A stretch of 64,000 nt of DNA from Apostichopus japonicus (Eukaryota > Echinodermata > Holothuroidea > Aspidochirotida > Stichopodidae), in NCBI RefSeq assembly GCF_037975245.1, contig NC_092568.1, positions 22,160,501-22,224,500 of the forward strand. Reading direction: 5' to 3'. Shown in pieces: positions 23,641 to 36,345 of this stretch. The number at the start of each line of letters is the position of its first letter. Positions within the stretch are counted from its first letter, which is position 1. The position numbers and the translations under genes were made by a program. The notes under the pieces are model-generated. The model had not been told where the DNA came from and did not search any database. It was given only the letters and a program-made list of their open reading frames with translations.

Positions 23641-26190
23641 GGAACCAAATGTCTTGCTGGCATGTATGCACGTTTCTCTGATGTGAACACAACACATGCT
23701 GTATCCATGCTATATAATATGCATTGGTGATTGATGGTGACAACAACAACAAAAAATCAGAAGTTTTGCATTGCTTTTTTGTTTCATCATAGTTACTTTA
23801 TTGATTAATTAAACACGCACTGTCAGGCACTTTAATTCAGTACTCTTTTGTTTTCATATGTTCCATCTTCTTTACAACAAAAATCAATAAATTGAGATAT
23901 TCACTGAAAGTGGATTACTTAGTAAGATTTCCTTTGGTAATTCAACTTAGTGATAAACCTGTCCAAATGGAAGTTGGGGAGGGGAGGGGGGCACCTACCA
24001 CCTTAAGTTCCTTTGAGGAGTGAGTGCGGTATAACACGCCTGCCTCGTAATCTTCTGAAACATTCATCGAATAGAGAAGTTTTTTTGGTAAATACAAGTC
24101 GGTGTTCATCCACGGTCATTTCATAAATAGTTTCTCGAATAAACTTATGCTGGCTTCCTAACCCTTGGAAAAATACGAAAACTACTTACAGCTCAAACTG
24201 GACTAGACTGGTTACACCATACGGTGACACAGTGATAGGGTATTATGTAAGTCAGTCATTTGAACCCGATCTTTGTACCTGCATTTCCTACAATTCTACC
24301 TGTACACATGAACAGTTTCATTTTCGGCTGAAAAATACAAAAAAAACAAGACCTTTAAATGAAGACCGACAGTGGGTGTTTAAAAATGTGAAATATGGAT
24401 ATTCCAAGAATCACGATGTAACGTGAGTTTAAACTAAACACACAACTTTACGGATGTGACCATGCATTGTAATCAGATGTGTTATTGATTTAAAGTCAGC
24501 AAAAAATGGGAGTTTCATTACATTGGGTCTGATGTCGGTAACTCTATTGTCCTCAATAAATATTAAATATTGAAGTGTTACTAAACAGTGTAGACTTATT
24601 CCATGAATTTAAACAAACATCTGATAACTTCAGCATTTGCACTTCTTCAATACCACGTTTATAAAATTGTAGGAATGTTATCATTCTGAATCATATCAAA
24701 TATCGGTTTAGTTTGTAATATCCAGAAAGAAGAAGGAATAGAAAATGAAAATTAGCAACATTTTGAGGGGGAAGAAAAACCTCCATCGAGTTTAATATAG
24801 AAAAATGTTATTGTATTTGATAATAAAATTGAAGTTGATATTGTTGAAAAAGCAAGAGGAGGGGTGTGGGGAAGGTGGGGGAGGGGGATTGGTGTGGGGG
24901 TGGGAGAGGATGATCTTAAGAAACTGCATGATCTACTGAAGCCTGTGTCTGACATTTTATCTTTAGCATGGTCTTTTTCAGAGGAGGTCTATTCTGTAAA
25001 GTCATCTTTATAAGAAGTTACCGTATCTCTTAAATATATAACTGTTGAGTATAATTTATTAAACTTAGGTTAAGATCAGTCACATGAATAAACTCTCGTG
25101 GAAGTCTAATGTGTTCAAGAAGGGACATTATAAATAAGATCTAATTTGGCGACTATAAAGAAAACAAAGATGTAATATCGCCGTTGATGTCAACATTTCA
25201 TGATATAAAGCAGTCGACCATTATACTTTAATATTATTTTTAACTTCAGTTCAGTATGTGACCACTGTTAATGATGCCTGCACAAGTACTATGACCAGGC
25301 AGGGATATCCCCCAATTCGCGGACCGCAACACTTGTATTCCTGTGACTAAAATGGGGAATATTACGCTAAATGGGAACATGGATCACATTGTTCTTCACG
25401 CTCACTGTCGATATGTTATGTTAAAATATCTTATGTCACACATTCCAAGTGGGGTTTAGAAAACTTAACGGGCCGCAAAAATTGCTGGCTGACAGCACTT
25501 TAGTAACCTGCATTTGGTTAACTTCCTTTCGAGATAAAGCTGTGTTACGTTGGCCTCTAGTCTGTATCTTTAGATAGTGAGTAATATTGACCCGATCGAA
25601 AACTGCTGCAACTCCTGCAAAAGTGAGCGCAAAGGAGTAATCCACCTTAAAAGCGTGCAACTAGTTGCGTTTGTGAAATGTAGTGTTACCTTTACTCATC
25701 ATGAATATTTGTCTGTATGGTTCTCGTCAGTTGATATGACATGTAGGCTTAGATCGGTGAAATCAGATGTTGAATGCCGCGGGAACGTCTGTTACATCGT
25801 AAACCAAGTTCCAATATTAACATAGTAGGCTAGTTGTATCCTAAGCTATACTGCCTCCAACCTTGCATCCAAGAATTTATACGAACGGACAGAGAAATCG
25901 GGAGAAGAAGTGATTCTAGTTGAATTTGGTCAGCCTATGTGAGTTTAGTAATGATAAAAGTGATCCATCAGCTGTCGCTCGGCTGCTTGAAGAAGCAGGC
26001 CTTACTCTGCTCACGGAATTCCTTAATGGTCACTAAGCAACCGATTTCCGTTTTCTACTTCTTCCCTTTTTTATTTTTATTTATTTCTTTTTTGTCTTCT
26101 TTTCTGTCTAAAATATTTGGGGCGAAATAAGAGTTTTTAAGTGAAAATGTATCACTTCCGACAGAGAGTTAATTTACAAAGTAGGCAAGA
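23641..26190. other. Non-coding stretch
   Basis: No gene supported. A G run lies near 23968-23990 and a G/T-rich block at 24855-24905. The frame at 25577-25825 (plus) has six cysteines but no recognisable family, and it overlaps a comparable minus-strand frame (25436-25660), so neither is called. Confidence 0.4.
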
Positions 26191-26196
26191 TTTATT
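26191..26196 (-). promoter_or_regulatory. Possible polyadenylation signal AATAAA
   Basis: AATAAA on the minus strand lies about 220 bp downstream of the candidate exon stop at 26414. In AT-rich DNA this hexamer is expected by chance often, so it is weak support only. Confidence 0.2.
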
Positions 26197-26413
26197 GACC
26201 AAGCAGAAGCCCCTATAATTGCCACTCGAAGTATAGATACCGGTTGTGCTTAATAGGTTCCTATCTCGGAGCATGTGCATGTGTGAGGGGAACTGCATAG
26301 CTGAAACTACTCTGAGTATAAGTCAGTCAGCGAGTGAGTGAGTGAGTGATGCCGACATTTAAAAAGATTGACTTGTTTTCATCTTTTGACTATTTATAAC
26401 CGAGTCATTAAGA

Positions 26414-26613
26414 TCAACGTGCCGTTTCAGTTTCCTTGAATTTGACGTGGTGTAACGGCATGAAGTCTAATTGACTGTCGCCTGTAGAGCCGACCCATGC
26501 ACGTGTACTATCTGAATAGTATACATTCCACGTTTTAGGATGTAGAAGGCTCTTCATTCTATGACGGTGATCTGGGTATTCACATGGGCTCCGCTTCTTG
26601 CACACGTCAAATT
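26414..26613 (-). CDS. Candidate 3'-terminal exon, unknown protein
   Basis: Not recognised. A minus-strand frame ends at a TGA (26414-26416). Back to 26613 it shows mixed, non-repetitive codons with charged and aromatic residues (for example CKKRSPCEYPDHRHR and KTWNVYYSD). A possible splice acceptor, TTACAG, lies at its 5' edge (26614-26619), preceded by a pyrimidine-poor stretch, and AATAAA on the same strand lies about 220 bp beyond the stop (26191-26196). Together this would fit a last coding exon followed by a 3' UTR. Against it, the frame is only about 66 codons, there is no matching upstream exon I can identify, and random frames of this length are common here. The frame also continues upstream to an ATG at 26662. 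Confidence 0.3.
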
Positions 26614-27489
26614 CTGTAATATATCCCCCATTCAAACCTTGAAAATTAATGCTGATCCGCAATTAGAAACAGTTTCGTATTCCGTTGATAGTTTGATAAA
26701 TTGAATAAGTTAGTTCGCCAAGATATTTTATTTATATATTTATTTATGTGGAAAAGTGGGCAGAAACATTTGTAGCTTTGGTTGTTTTGGTGATGAAAGT
26801 CGATAAGTGTTTGATGACAATGAAGTTTGCAAAGCATCCATTCCAAGTACCGTTTGATCCGGCAGTAACGTACAATGTTCCCGAAAGCCCTCAACCAGAA
26901 AAAAAGGAAGAAAAAAAAAAGACATCGTATAATAGGAAACATTATTATTGACATTTAATGGTCATTATTTTTAAGAGTGGAGAACATCTCTGGTTTATAG
27001 AACAAGAGGGTGGGGGCGCATTTTCTATTGCTTCTATTCCTGTTTCAGCTCTCTTCTGTCCTTTTTGCCACATATACCTAATAAAAGTAGCTTATCTTTT
27101 GTTAAAAAGAAAACTTCTGTATCTGTACAAGTAAGAAAAGCCAGTATATATAGGTGTTTCCATTCGAAGATGCGTATGCCAGTCTTTCCTGCTCGTTCGG
27201 TGTTCAAATGCTTCAATTTCAAGCTGTAAATTCAGAGGTAAAGATCTCTCAAACAAAAGGTGACACCGCCCTCTATTTACTTCACGTTGTGCTATCGGTG
27301 TCTTACCACATATAGTTGCCCCCAATGACTTACGCACTATGTTAAATCGTCACTTTCCAAGGCCACAAGACCATAGATAGAGGTTTTAAAATGACGCAAC
27401 CTATCCACCGTACGATTGCTGATGGCTTAGGCTATTACAACACATTCAATTTTAGCCACCGTGACGGTTTAGGCTTGATTGTTACCAAG

Positions 27490-27560
27490 AAGAGGTCAAA
27501 GTTGAGCATAGTACTCCCCAACCCCTTCTGCCAGCTTCCGATATCGGTATCATCCTGTTT
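27490..27560. repeat. Fragment shared with dispersed repeat at 31810
   Basis: The block CTCCCCAACCCC..CTGCCAGCT followed by CGAT and a CCTGTTTC box appears here and at 31828-31880 in the same order. It may be an end fragment of the dispersed family seen at 11607 and 31560, because it lies directly beyond that copy. Confidence 0.45.
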
Positions 27561-27612
27561 CACTCAGGAATTAATTCACCTTTTTGTGGGGACTATTTCC
27601 CGCCAAGGATGA

Positions 27613-29617
27613 ACTTTTTTTCAGGCGGACGTACACTTTACTCTAATTGTGGAATATGATATATACCTGTACTACAAAGTAACTAGGCCTCTCCTAAACC
27701 GATAGAACGAGGTGCATATTTCAATTTTAAAGAGGATATCTTTTGAATTTAAATTGACTGTCCGCTGCACACTGTGAAATGGAAATTTATTCCAAACACA
27801 TTGATAAGAGGTGTAATAAATTCGTAAACATCAGATAAACTGATTTCGTCCGTAGCGATTTGTTTTAATCTAGCAAGGGACAGTCCAACGCGTACGTATA
27901 TATATCTCTCGACTTGAAACGTTATAAACCGATCACAATCTTTGTGACATCTTGCGATGATTGTGGAGGGAAGAGGGCGCTTACATACACAATTTTCCGG
28001 GAATCCAACACTCGTTGAGAGTATCGTGTGTCCGTGAGCATCGATAACTTAGCCTCTCTGATTTCTTGTAGATGACGTCTTGGTTGATAAGATACCGTGT
28101 AGATTGACCGAAATGGCCGTGAAGGAACGTATGTTAAAAAGACAAGAAGAAGAAGTTTGACGACCTTAATGACAAGCATTATGATCGATATAAACTTGAC
28201 AGTTTAGACGAATTACATAATTACGGAGAGGTACGGTGAAGAATCCCTTACCCTGATTGTCCTTGCCCATATACCAAAGAGGAATAAAAGTCAACTAATA
28301 TCACTTATGTTGATAGAAAGCCTATCCAGGCCTGTTGTAGAATGCCAACCTTACCCATCCCCTCCCCTCCAAAAGGGGGGGGGGCTTTCTTCTTGTGATA
28401 GTCAACTGTTTACAGGCAAATCATTGGTCCCACTCCCAACATATTAGCAAGCTATTGTTACTGAAACGTTTACAAGTTACTTTTATCGAGATTCAGTCTT
28501 TCCGCTTATTCTCGAACAATATAATTTAAGCTAGACAATATAAAGCACCGCTAAAATGCTGCTGAGTGTGGCTGCAGTCATTATTTGGTTAAGTTTGATT
28601 ATGAATAACCATTTTAAACTTGTCATCATTATTTTTTAGTAATAATAACCTCTATAATGGTGACCGAAAAGCCAGTGTTTTATCTGGATACAAATGTTTT
28701 AGAATATACGTAGTTTCGTGAGTACTAAAATACCCGTATGTCAGATGAAAGAACCAGTGATAGTTCCCATGGTCAGCGGGGGGGTCCATTGAGGGGGAAC
28801 GTGGGGCCCGGCTCTTCCCGTCCCAGGTTGGCACTAAACCAGTAGCTCACAGTATAATTTCGTTCAAAACAACAAGGTACGTGTGGAAAATTTTAACACG
28901 CTTCGACCTAGGCCGTGTATTCCATGTACTTTTACGGATGTGTACGGCTGTTCTTTTTTATTGGTAATAATTTAATAATGTTGGTTTGTAGTATTTTAAT
29001 TCATGTATGTAACAAGATGATCAGGCGCAATGAAACAAATCGTGACTTTAGGCACAAATTTAGTTCTTGTTTTTTCTTTTCATTTTTCATTACTATTATC
29101 TATTTGATCTTGGTCTTTGACATTATAAAGGCTAGAAAACTAAAATGATAAAAACACAATTTAAGTTTCATTACTTCGACAATTATTTAACTTTATAGGC
29201 GTATATACTACCGTACGGCGGACGATATTAAATTCGGCGTGTAACTTAGACTCGTTGAAAACCCAAATAGCCTACCTAACTAACCTCGCTATGAATGAAC
29301 AATTGTGTTAATGACGGATAGTTAACTGTTAAGGTTTACTTATCGTATAGGTTTCCCTCACACTCAGGCTAGGCTTTTCCTTAGTAATGACCTTATTCTC
29401 TTAATTACACAAACTCTTTCCGGTGCAATGCATATTAACACGTGTCTCGGTGACTACAGAAATACGCCCTATAAGCGCGTGCGATGGCTGCATTCCAAGT
29501 CTAACTATGCAGGTATGCGGTTGTACTCTATATTATTTACAATGGACTCCTTGATTAATTAGTTACTGCCGCCAATGTTTCCCTTATATAAGAGCCTACA
29601 CACGTCCTCATCATTCT
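27613..29617. other. Non-coding stretch
   Basis: No gene supported. A C-rich block followed by a G run lies near 28350-28385, and another G run near 28780-28800. Short frames here have no recognisable domain. Confidence 0.45.
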
Positions 29618-29774
29618 ATCTGTTTGATAGGAGTGGTCAAAATAGACATCTGCGGTAGCTAGGTGCCATTGAATCCGCAGCGGATAATTAAAGCAATAGG
29701 CTATATGATATGGCTTGTCACCATCTGTTTATCAGAGGTGGTCAAACAAAAATGCATCTGCGGTAGCTCGCTGA
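29618..29774. repeat. 105-bp spaced duplication
   Basis: ATCTGTTTGATAGGAGTGG and CATCTGCGGTAGCT (29618-29660) recur as ATCTGTTTATCAGAGGTGG and CATCTGCGGTAGCT (29723-29768). The offset is 105 bp. The DNA between them is less similar, so this is either an old tandem repeat or a spaced pair of sites. Confidence 0.7.
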
Positions 29775-30413
29775 TGCAGTGACGTCTAGAGCCAGAGGAT
29801 GTAACAATAACATGGTACATTGCTGTCATTATCTCATCGTTATGGCAAACCTTCAAGTGACAACTCTTTTTCTATAAATCTGGTACATAGGCCGCTGTTG
29901 TAACCGGAGTAGGCTAATTCGTTTTGATTCATGAAGTTCGGACGATTCCTTTATTATTATTAGTAGTAGTAGGGTTTTATAGTTGTTTGAATTATGCAGT
30001 TGTCGTATCATAAAATCCTCGTTTTATTTAATCGCCCTGTTTTTATGAGGTACGTTAATTTGTGTGCAACAAATTGTCCTAATATAGCCACAAGTTTATG
30101 TTAATCTTTTTCATCTTTAGTAGTGAGTTAATAAAAAAGAAAAAGGTACGTCTCTTTAAAGTTATCTTGCCATTGGATACAGTTGTTGCTGTATGTCTAT
30201 CCGCCTGATGTTTACACGGATAAGAGGCGCGCAACGAGGCCTGTTAATATTTGTGGAGCGTTGAGTGGGCGAAAGTATACTCTGATCCCAGAGGTGGAAT
30301 GCATAAAATAAAAGGGTTTCAATTGAGACACAAAGAGCCTTCGCTCAACGGTGTGCCTCTCTTTGTTGACCTGTATATTTGTCCAGATAAGACAAGATGG
30401 TCAGTCGACAGGT

Positions 30414-30446
30414 ATGTATATATATATATCTATATATATATATATA

Positions 30447-30508
<62 letters not shown>

Positions 30509-30545
30509 AATCATGCTAGTCCTGTTTGATGACATACTGTGATGC

Positions 30546-30611
<66 letters not shown>

Positions 30612-30660
30612 ATATATGTACATATATATATGCCTATATAAATATACATATATATATAGG

Positions 30661-30740
<80 letters not shown>
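30414..30740. repeat. Compound (TA)n microsatellite
   Basis: Two (TA)n blocks (30414-30508 and 30545-30740), with single C or G interruptions, are separated by a short unique spacer containing CATGCTAGTCCTG. The IYIY frames over it are artefacts. Confidence 0.95.
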
Positions 30741-31208
30741 GTCATGATTGATCTAGATTAGATTAAGGCAAAACATGGGAATCCCTTTGTTCGATTCAGA
30801 TATGCAAAATCCTACAGTGGCAAAACGACTTTTCTTACTGGTTTCTAACGTGTTCCTATTCCCATTACAAATTGATAAAAAAAAAAAACAAGTTCCCCCA
30901 AAATCAACATGTGAGTTACCGTACTACGTGAATTTTGTTAATGTCAAGAAACGAAGTAAACGCTCGATTGTCGTATATCGATCTATTGAATGTTATACTT
31001 GGTCACGTGTACTTCGTGACGATGTCCATGTTTTAAACTAAAGCGTTCTACCTTCTTAAAGTGACGACTTCGAGCGCAAAATCAAGTTTGATATGCCATG
31101 TTAGATCATCAAAAGCGATTGTATATACTTTAAATCGACATTACACGTCAATACCGCTAATGGAATTTCGGGGGAAATAGGCCAACCCTTTAAAATATTG
31201 ATGGCTCA

Positions 31209-31225
31209 TCAATCAAAGTGACTGA
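31209..31225 (-). repeat. Dispersed repeat family B, inverted fragment
   Basis: On the minus strand this reads CAGTCACTTTGATTGAT, the core shared by 15284-15302 and 60795-60813. Flanking similarity is limited. Confidence 0.4.
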
Positions 31226-31559
31226 AGTACATTATATTAGCAGACGACACGTTACTTCAGCTTCTGACAAGCGATACCAGAATCAATACGGAAACATTTG
31301 ACTGTTGTACGCAAATATTAAAACATGTTTACACTATAAGCATGAAGAATTTGTCAAAGACGAATGGTATTGAAATTCAATCTTGGGGAGAGTATCGTCT
31401 GTTACGGAGCTGAAATATATTAATTAACAGATTCAGAATATTGCAAAACAAATGGATTAACAATTATGCAAATATGATTTGGACGGAGGATCTGACGTCA
31501 TCGGCATGTAAGTCTTCTCGTTGTACCACCATCAACATGTAGGTCGTAAAGGTATGCTG

Positions 31560-31880
31560 TATTGGCCCCAAATATGCTAGATATTCAAATATGGTCACCT
31601 CTGGTCAAAATTCTTAAACAGTTTTTATTAGAACCTTCGAGGAAATTTCTTATCTGGGACATTCAGTCATCTTGCGTGTTCCTTAAAAATGTCTGAGAAC
31701 AATTTGGAGAGTAAAGACCTCCAGGAAAATAATTTTTGAAAACTTCTAGCAGTTATAGCGTGCTATAATTTGGGGTCTATACTGACTACCTTTAAGCTAC
31801 AAGAAAGTCGAAATTTCGCATGTTGTAAACTCCCCAACCCCAACTGCCAGCTCTCGATGCGGAAACTTCCTGTTTCTACG
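31560..31880. repeat. Old dispersed repeat, copy 2
   Basis: It begins TATTGGCCCCAAATATGCTA and continues through ATGGTCAC, an AAAATAATTTTTGAAAACTT block and ATACTGACTACCTTTAAG, in the same order as the copy at 11607-11864. The segment after 31828 matches 27490-27560. This is the longest copy in the window. Confidence 0.6.
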
Positions 31881-34572
31881 TTGAAAATATGAAAAACCAA
31901 TGAACTTAAATCGTTCAAGATTCTAGTGGCATTTATGACATTACAGAATTTTCAAAATGATGGCTCACAGATAAAACCTTCCAAACCCATCCAGATTTTT
32001 CTTAACTGTGTTTCGGGGGAGTTGTTTGACAGATATCTTTGGCATATATTATAACCAAACATGATGGTTGACTTTGTGTCTCCTTTAAGTACTTTATTCA
32101 GGTGGATCGATCTCATTCCACGAAAAAAGTTGTTACGATTACGTAAGACGTATAGTGGCTGTTTGGCTGCATGCATGTAATTAAAAGACAATTTAACGTA
32201 CAGAATCACAGCCGGTATATATCACGTTACATATATATTTACACTGTCCTCCGTATGAAGTACAGCAAATGATACCTGAAATATTTGTATAAACCTAGTT
32301 AAGGCTCTGACTTTCAGAATTATGATCGTTGCTGTCAAATCGCACTTTCAAACTTTCTGAAGACATTTGTCCTTGCTTTCTCCCGTAATGAACCATTTTA
32401 ATGTTCTTTTTATGATGTACCGGTATCTCATGAATGATCACCGACAGTATCCTACGCGAGACGAATATCTAGATTCACGTTTATATGCATAACTTACTTT
32501 TTCTTGTTGCTTTTTTTCTATTTTCCCAGACAGTCTGAGAGAAAAGAAATAAATTTTAAGTATAATGCATCATGCTAGGATACATATATATATATATATA
32601 TATAAATATGTAGATGGTCTAACAGTGGTTATATTTTAAAAGTATATATCTTAAAGAAGGAAAATTGCAAATAATTCCTACTGTGAAAATTGACGTTCTC
32701 GTGCTAAACATGCGTGTCGCTCCCGACACCAAAACAAATTTACATGGAAAACGCAGGGGAATGTATGTATTAAAATCTCTTTTTAGAGTTTGACAACTGT
32801 GGCGCCAATGTCGACGGTGGATTAAGCACGGAGAAGTCGCTTGAAGTATGCCATTTCTTGATATAGGGATGAAAATTTAGGGGAAAAATAATGTGGGCTG
32901 GACGGGGGGGGGGGGGGTGGTAGGGGTGTATGCTAGTTAAGGTATACCGTTTGCGTGTAGTCTCATTTTGAGACCTCATTTGATTTCGGTCTTATAAGGC
33001 GGCCACACATAAGCGGCTGATATAAATGGAAATATCACCTATATGATTCATACCTATAGGGTCAACACATTGGGATATTTGAACGGGAACGCATAGGCTA
33101 ATCTTTGTACTGAACTTTCTCATTATATGTATTTTCAACTTAGTACTAAGTTTTCACCACATAGTCGGTGTCTGTAGGAAAAATGATGGAGAGAAATTAT
33201 ACAGTTATAACGAATGCAAAGTGTAGGCCCATATTCAGTAGTAAAGTATATAGGTATGTCATAGTAAAGTAAACGAGCGGGAAGAAATTATTCCAAAAAT
33301 TCATTCATCATTTTCGACACTCTTAGTTCAGTAAAAACGGCATCTAAACGGATGTATCTTGCAACAGCCTGGGAACACGATCATGAAAGAACTTGAAAAG
33401 GGCCTTTGTTGCTCTTTTGTATAATTTATTCATGAGAGATGATATTCTCAATGAATAACGGGAAACTTGTGAGAATAGCAATTTCGTACACTCTCCTGTA
33501 CGTGTACTGAATGCGAGTGGACGTATCGGCATATAACTGGACAGACACCATGCAGGCCCGGATTTCTGTCACATGTTGCGGTGCGTTTACTAAAGATGTG
33601 ACCGTTGTATGGCCCAAAACACCGTTCAGGCGGAGGAGTCTACTTTTGTATAATAAACGATGTTTAATTGCAAAATTGGTTCTCTATTTTTTGCAATCAT
33701 ATCAGTGACATTTGACACAGTTTGCGTCCACGTCTCCCTGCACAACACGAAAAAACCATTCCCTTATACCCAGGAAAATGTGGACATTTGAAAACTGGGG
33801 GGGGGGGGTGCATGCACCCGTCAGCCTGCCAGACCCATCCTCCTTTCCTTACGTATACGGGACTGCTTTAAGAAAAAGAAGAAATAACAGCTTGAGAGAA
33901 AGTGAGAGAGTAATAACATGGTTCGTTCGAGTAAACACAATGACTTCATATCTTGGAATGTAACCATAAACTCGGTCAATGTTAGATGATATTAATGGAT
34001 TCATTGTTGTTTTTCATCTTGCAATAGGCCGGTACGTTAATGACTAGCGACATTTTAATTGAAGTTTACGACTATCTCGTCTCCGAGTTATCTCAGAACA
34101 CAAAATGCATCATCCATCGTTGTTTCTATTGATCTGGGGGTAAAGCTTCTCTCTCTTCAATATATAGCGTCAGTTATCTGGCTTTGATAAATGTAGATTA
34201 AAAACGCCTTAAGTTAATTCATCCCTCGAGTGAAATCACAACGGAATCGAAGATGGAGTGAATAAATTAACGGGGTTCCAATCCTTCCCAGAAGACCTAT
34301 AGGAATTTCACTGCTGATAAGTAGAAATTATTTCGACAGCCATATTTGATAAGTGTTGTTTTTATCCCCCATTGCGACCCCCCCCCCCCACCCCGGTGCT
34401 GTAACTATACTGAGATAAATATATATATATATACGCACGTATAATCATTTAAGGCAAGTATTTTGTCTCAATAGTATTTAAATACCACGCTATTTAGAAT
34501 ATGTTGGTGATAGTTCTTTACACATATGGACGTATATATATGTTCATGATTATTTCTAATTTTACACGGGTA
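31881..34572. other. Non-coding stretch with short AT and G runs
   Basis: No gene supported. A (TA)n run lies at 32583-32604 and G runs at about 32905-32918 and 33797-33808. A C run lies at about 34379-34390. Overlapping short frames on both strands at 33344-33708 contradict one another and show no known domain. Confidence 0.45.
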
Positions 34573-34740
34573 CTAAATTCCCCCACTAAGACCCCCTGTG
34601 GCTCCAGCGAGATTACCAACTCGCATGGTGCTGCTTTTGATTTGCATCGATTTAATTTTCACCACCTGGTTGAGCTGGCGTTTATTCCTCGCCTTCTTCA
34701 CGGCCTCGTTGTTTGCTTTCACGCTATATATATTAACACA
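34573..34740 (-). pseudogene. Candidate coding fragment, 55 codons, no clear start
   Basis: A minus-strand frame between stops at 34741-34743 and 34573-34575 reads as a lysine/glutamate/asparagine-rich helix (ANNEAVKKARNKRQLNQVVK) followed by a serine- and glycine-rich segment (SSTMRVGNLAGATGGLSGG). GTG, AAG and CAG codons are frequent, unlike the AT-rich surroundings. The order of charged helix then small-residue, glycine-rich segment weakly recalls apolipoprotein L-like proteins, but that is an impression rather than an assignment. No convincing splice sites bound it, and the stop falls soon after the glycine block, so a decayed fragment is as likely as an exon. The hydrophobic plus-strand frame at 34598-35023 is its antisense shadow. 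Confidence 0.25.
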
Positions 34741-35528
34741 CTATATATGCGGAACATGTTGTGAAGGCCACTCGATTTTTTGGCTTGACCTCCAACATCA
34801 AAGTGACCATCCAGTCGAGATGACCAGAATGCTTGATTACAGATGCTGCGGTGACCTACATACTTCATTGGTTCAGGCATCCACCAAAAAAAAAATGGAT
34901 GCTCACACAAATTTGCCGTGGAAATTTAATCAATCGTTGGTTCATTCTTGTCGCGTACCGTATCGTTTGAGAAAATTTGATCAGCATATAGAGTTCTATA
35001 AGGCATGTGTCTGCATACCATAGATCCATGTCGCTCTAAAATGAAAGAAAAAGACATTTGTTCTACATGAGATCATGTTCCAGGCACATTGCATGCATTT
35101 ATACACTATGCACTAACCGGGAATGTAGGTTACCTTTCTAGCGTGGGTTGTATATATGTAGGCTATATATTCATTTTGGCTATGAATATTCATGAAAACT
35201 TTATACCTTGCTCGGTGATCTTGGCTACATGAATAGTTTTTGACAGGAGGTAATTTGGGTAATTATTTTACGGAGTGTCATCAATAACATTTGACAGTAA
35301 TGGTTCTCTGTTTGAAAAATGTGAAAGAGATGACACTTCGAGCACGCCGTGAGGAGGAAATACAGCGCAATTCATCATATATGATTACAGATTTACACAG
35401 GTATTTAGACATGATACTGTATACAGGTGACTCTTTTCATGTAGAAAAACCGAAAAACTATATAGTATGTTATACACTTCTTTATTTTTCTTGTCTGTCT
35501 GCAAGACCCTGTGATCATGAAATTGTTT

Positions 35529-35543
35529 ATATATATATATATA

Positions 35544-35583
<40 letters not shown>
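35529..35583. repeat. (TA)n microsatellite
   Basis: About 55 bp of TA repeats with one C interruption, followed by ACACGCATGCATGC. Confidence 0.95.
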
Positions 35584-35584
<1 letters not shown>

Positions 35585-36169
35585 GCATGCATGCGGCTAC
35601 TATGAATAATAGATTTGTGAATAGGTTGCACCTTTAAAGCGAAGCAACACATGAAATTGCGGTGTTTTTTCATCTATTTTTGTTGTATTATATATATATT
35701 TTTTGGCCATTTGTGTGTGCATGTGTGTGTGTCCCAACCGTTTTTGTTTATGCAAAGTAGGCGCGTTGACAATTTGAACCAGTTCTTAAAGTGTGACGTA
35801 GAGAATTCCTTATCATCGTTAAATCAACAAGGCCCGCGGCAGTTGTATAACATTTCAGGATTGAATAATTAGCGTCCCAATTTAGAAAAGAATAATTTCC
35901 TAAGTGTTTATCGGAATTGGAAGGTTGCTTTGCTGGATATATACGGTTCTAAAATAAAATATACAAATTTCAAAATTTTGTATTTCTAGAACGGAACGTA
36001 GACAATATGAGTTTAACCAGTGAATTTCCTTTTTAGACTAAGCTATTGGTAATCTTTGTTGGTTTTGCTATTTTAACTTGAAAGTTCAGTATTCTCGTTT
36101 CTTTCCAGCTCCTTTTTAGAATTATGAAACAGGATCGCCCCTCTTATATCATTTCCACGAACAAATTAT

Positions 36170-36345
36170 GAAAAGTGTTAAAACCGCCACCGGAATTTTA
36201 ATATCGTGTGACTGAGCAACGTTAATTGTCTGCTAGCTTTATCGGGTCTCCGATAACTCAACACTTTGAAAAGTGTTAAAAATCTCTGATAAGTGTTAAC
36301 AGTCTGCTTGAAATTGATTATTGTTGTATTAACACTTTTCGACTG
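36170..36345. repeat. Cluster of AAGTGTTAA motifs
   Basis: AAGTGTTAA occurs at about 36172, 36271 and 36291, and in inverse orientation (TTAACACTT) near 36330. AACACTTTGAAAAGTGTT at about 36260 is an inverted repeat. This may be a degenerate repeat or a cluster of protein-binding sites. Confidence 0.4.

Noticed and set aside
25436-25825. Overlapping plus and minus frames, one cysteine-containing
   Set aside because: Both strands are open over the same stretch and neither shows a known cysteine spacing, so no choice can be supported.
30251-30751. Tyrosine/isoleucine repeat proteins on both strands
   Set aside because: They are translations of (TA)n microsatellites, with the same pattern in every frame.
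33344-33708. Possible broken gene across several short frames
   Set aside because: Joining them would need arbitrary frameshifts, and no motif is recognisable in any frame.
34598-35023. Hydrophobic 141-residue plus-strand frame resembling a membrane protein
   Set aside because: Its hydrophobic part is antisense to the charged minus-strand frame at 34573-34740; the rest has no matching character.
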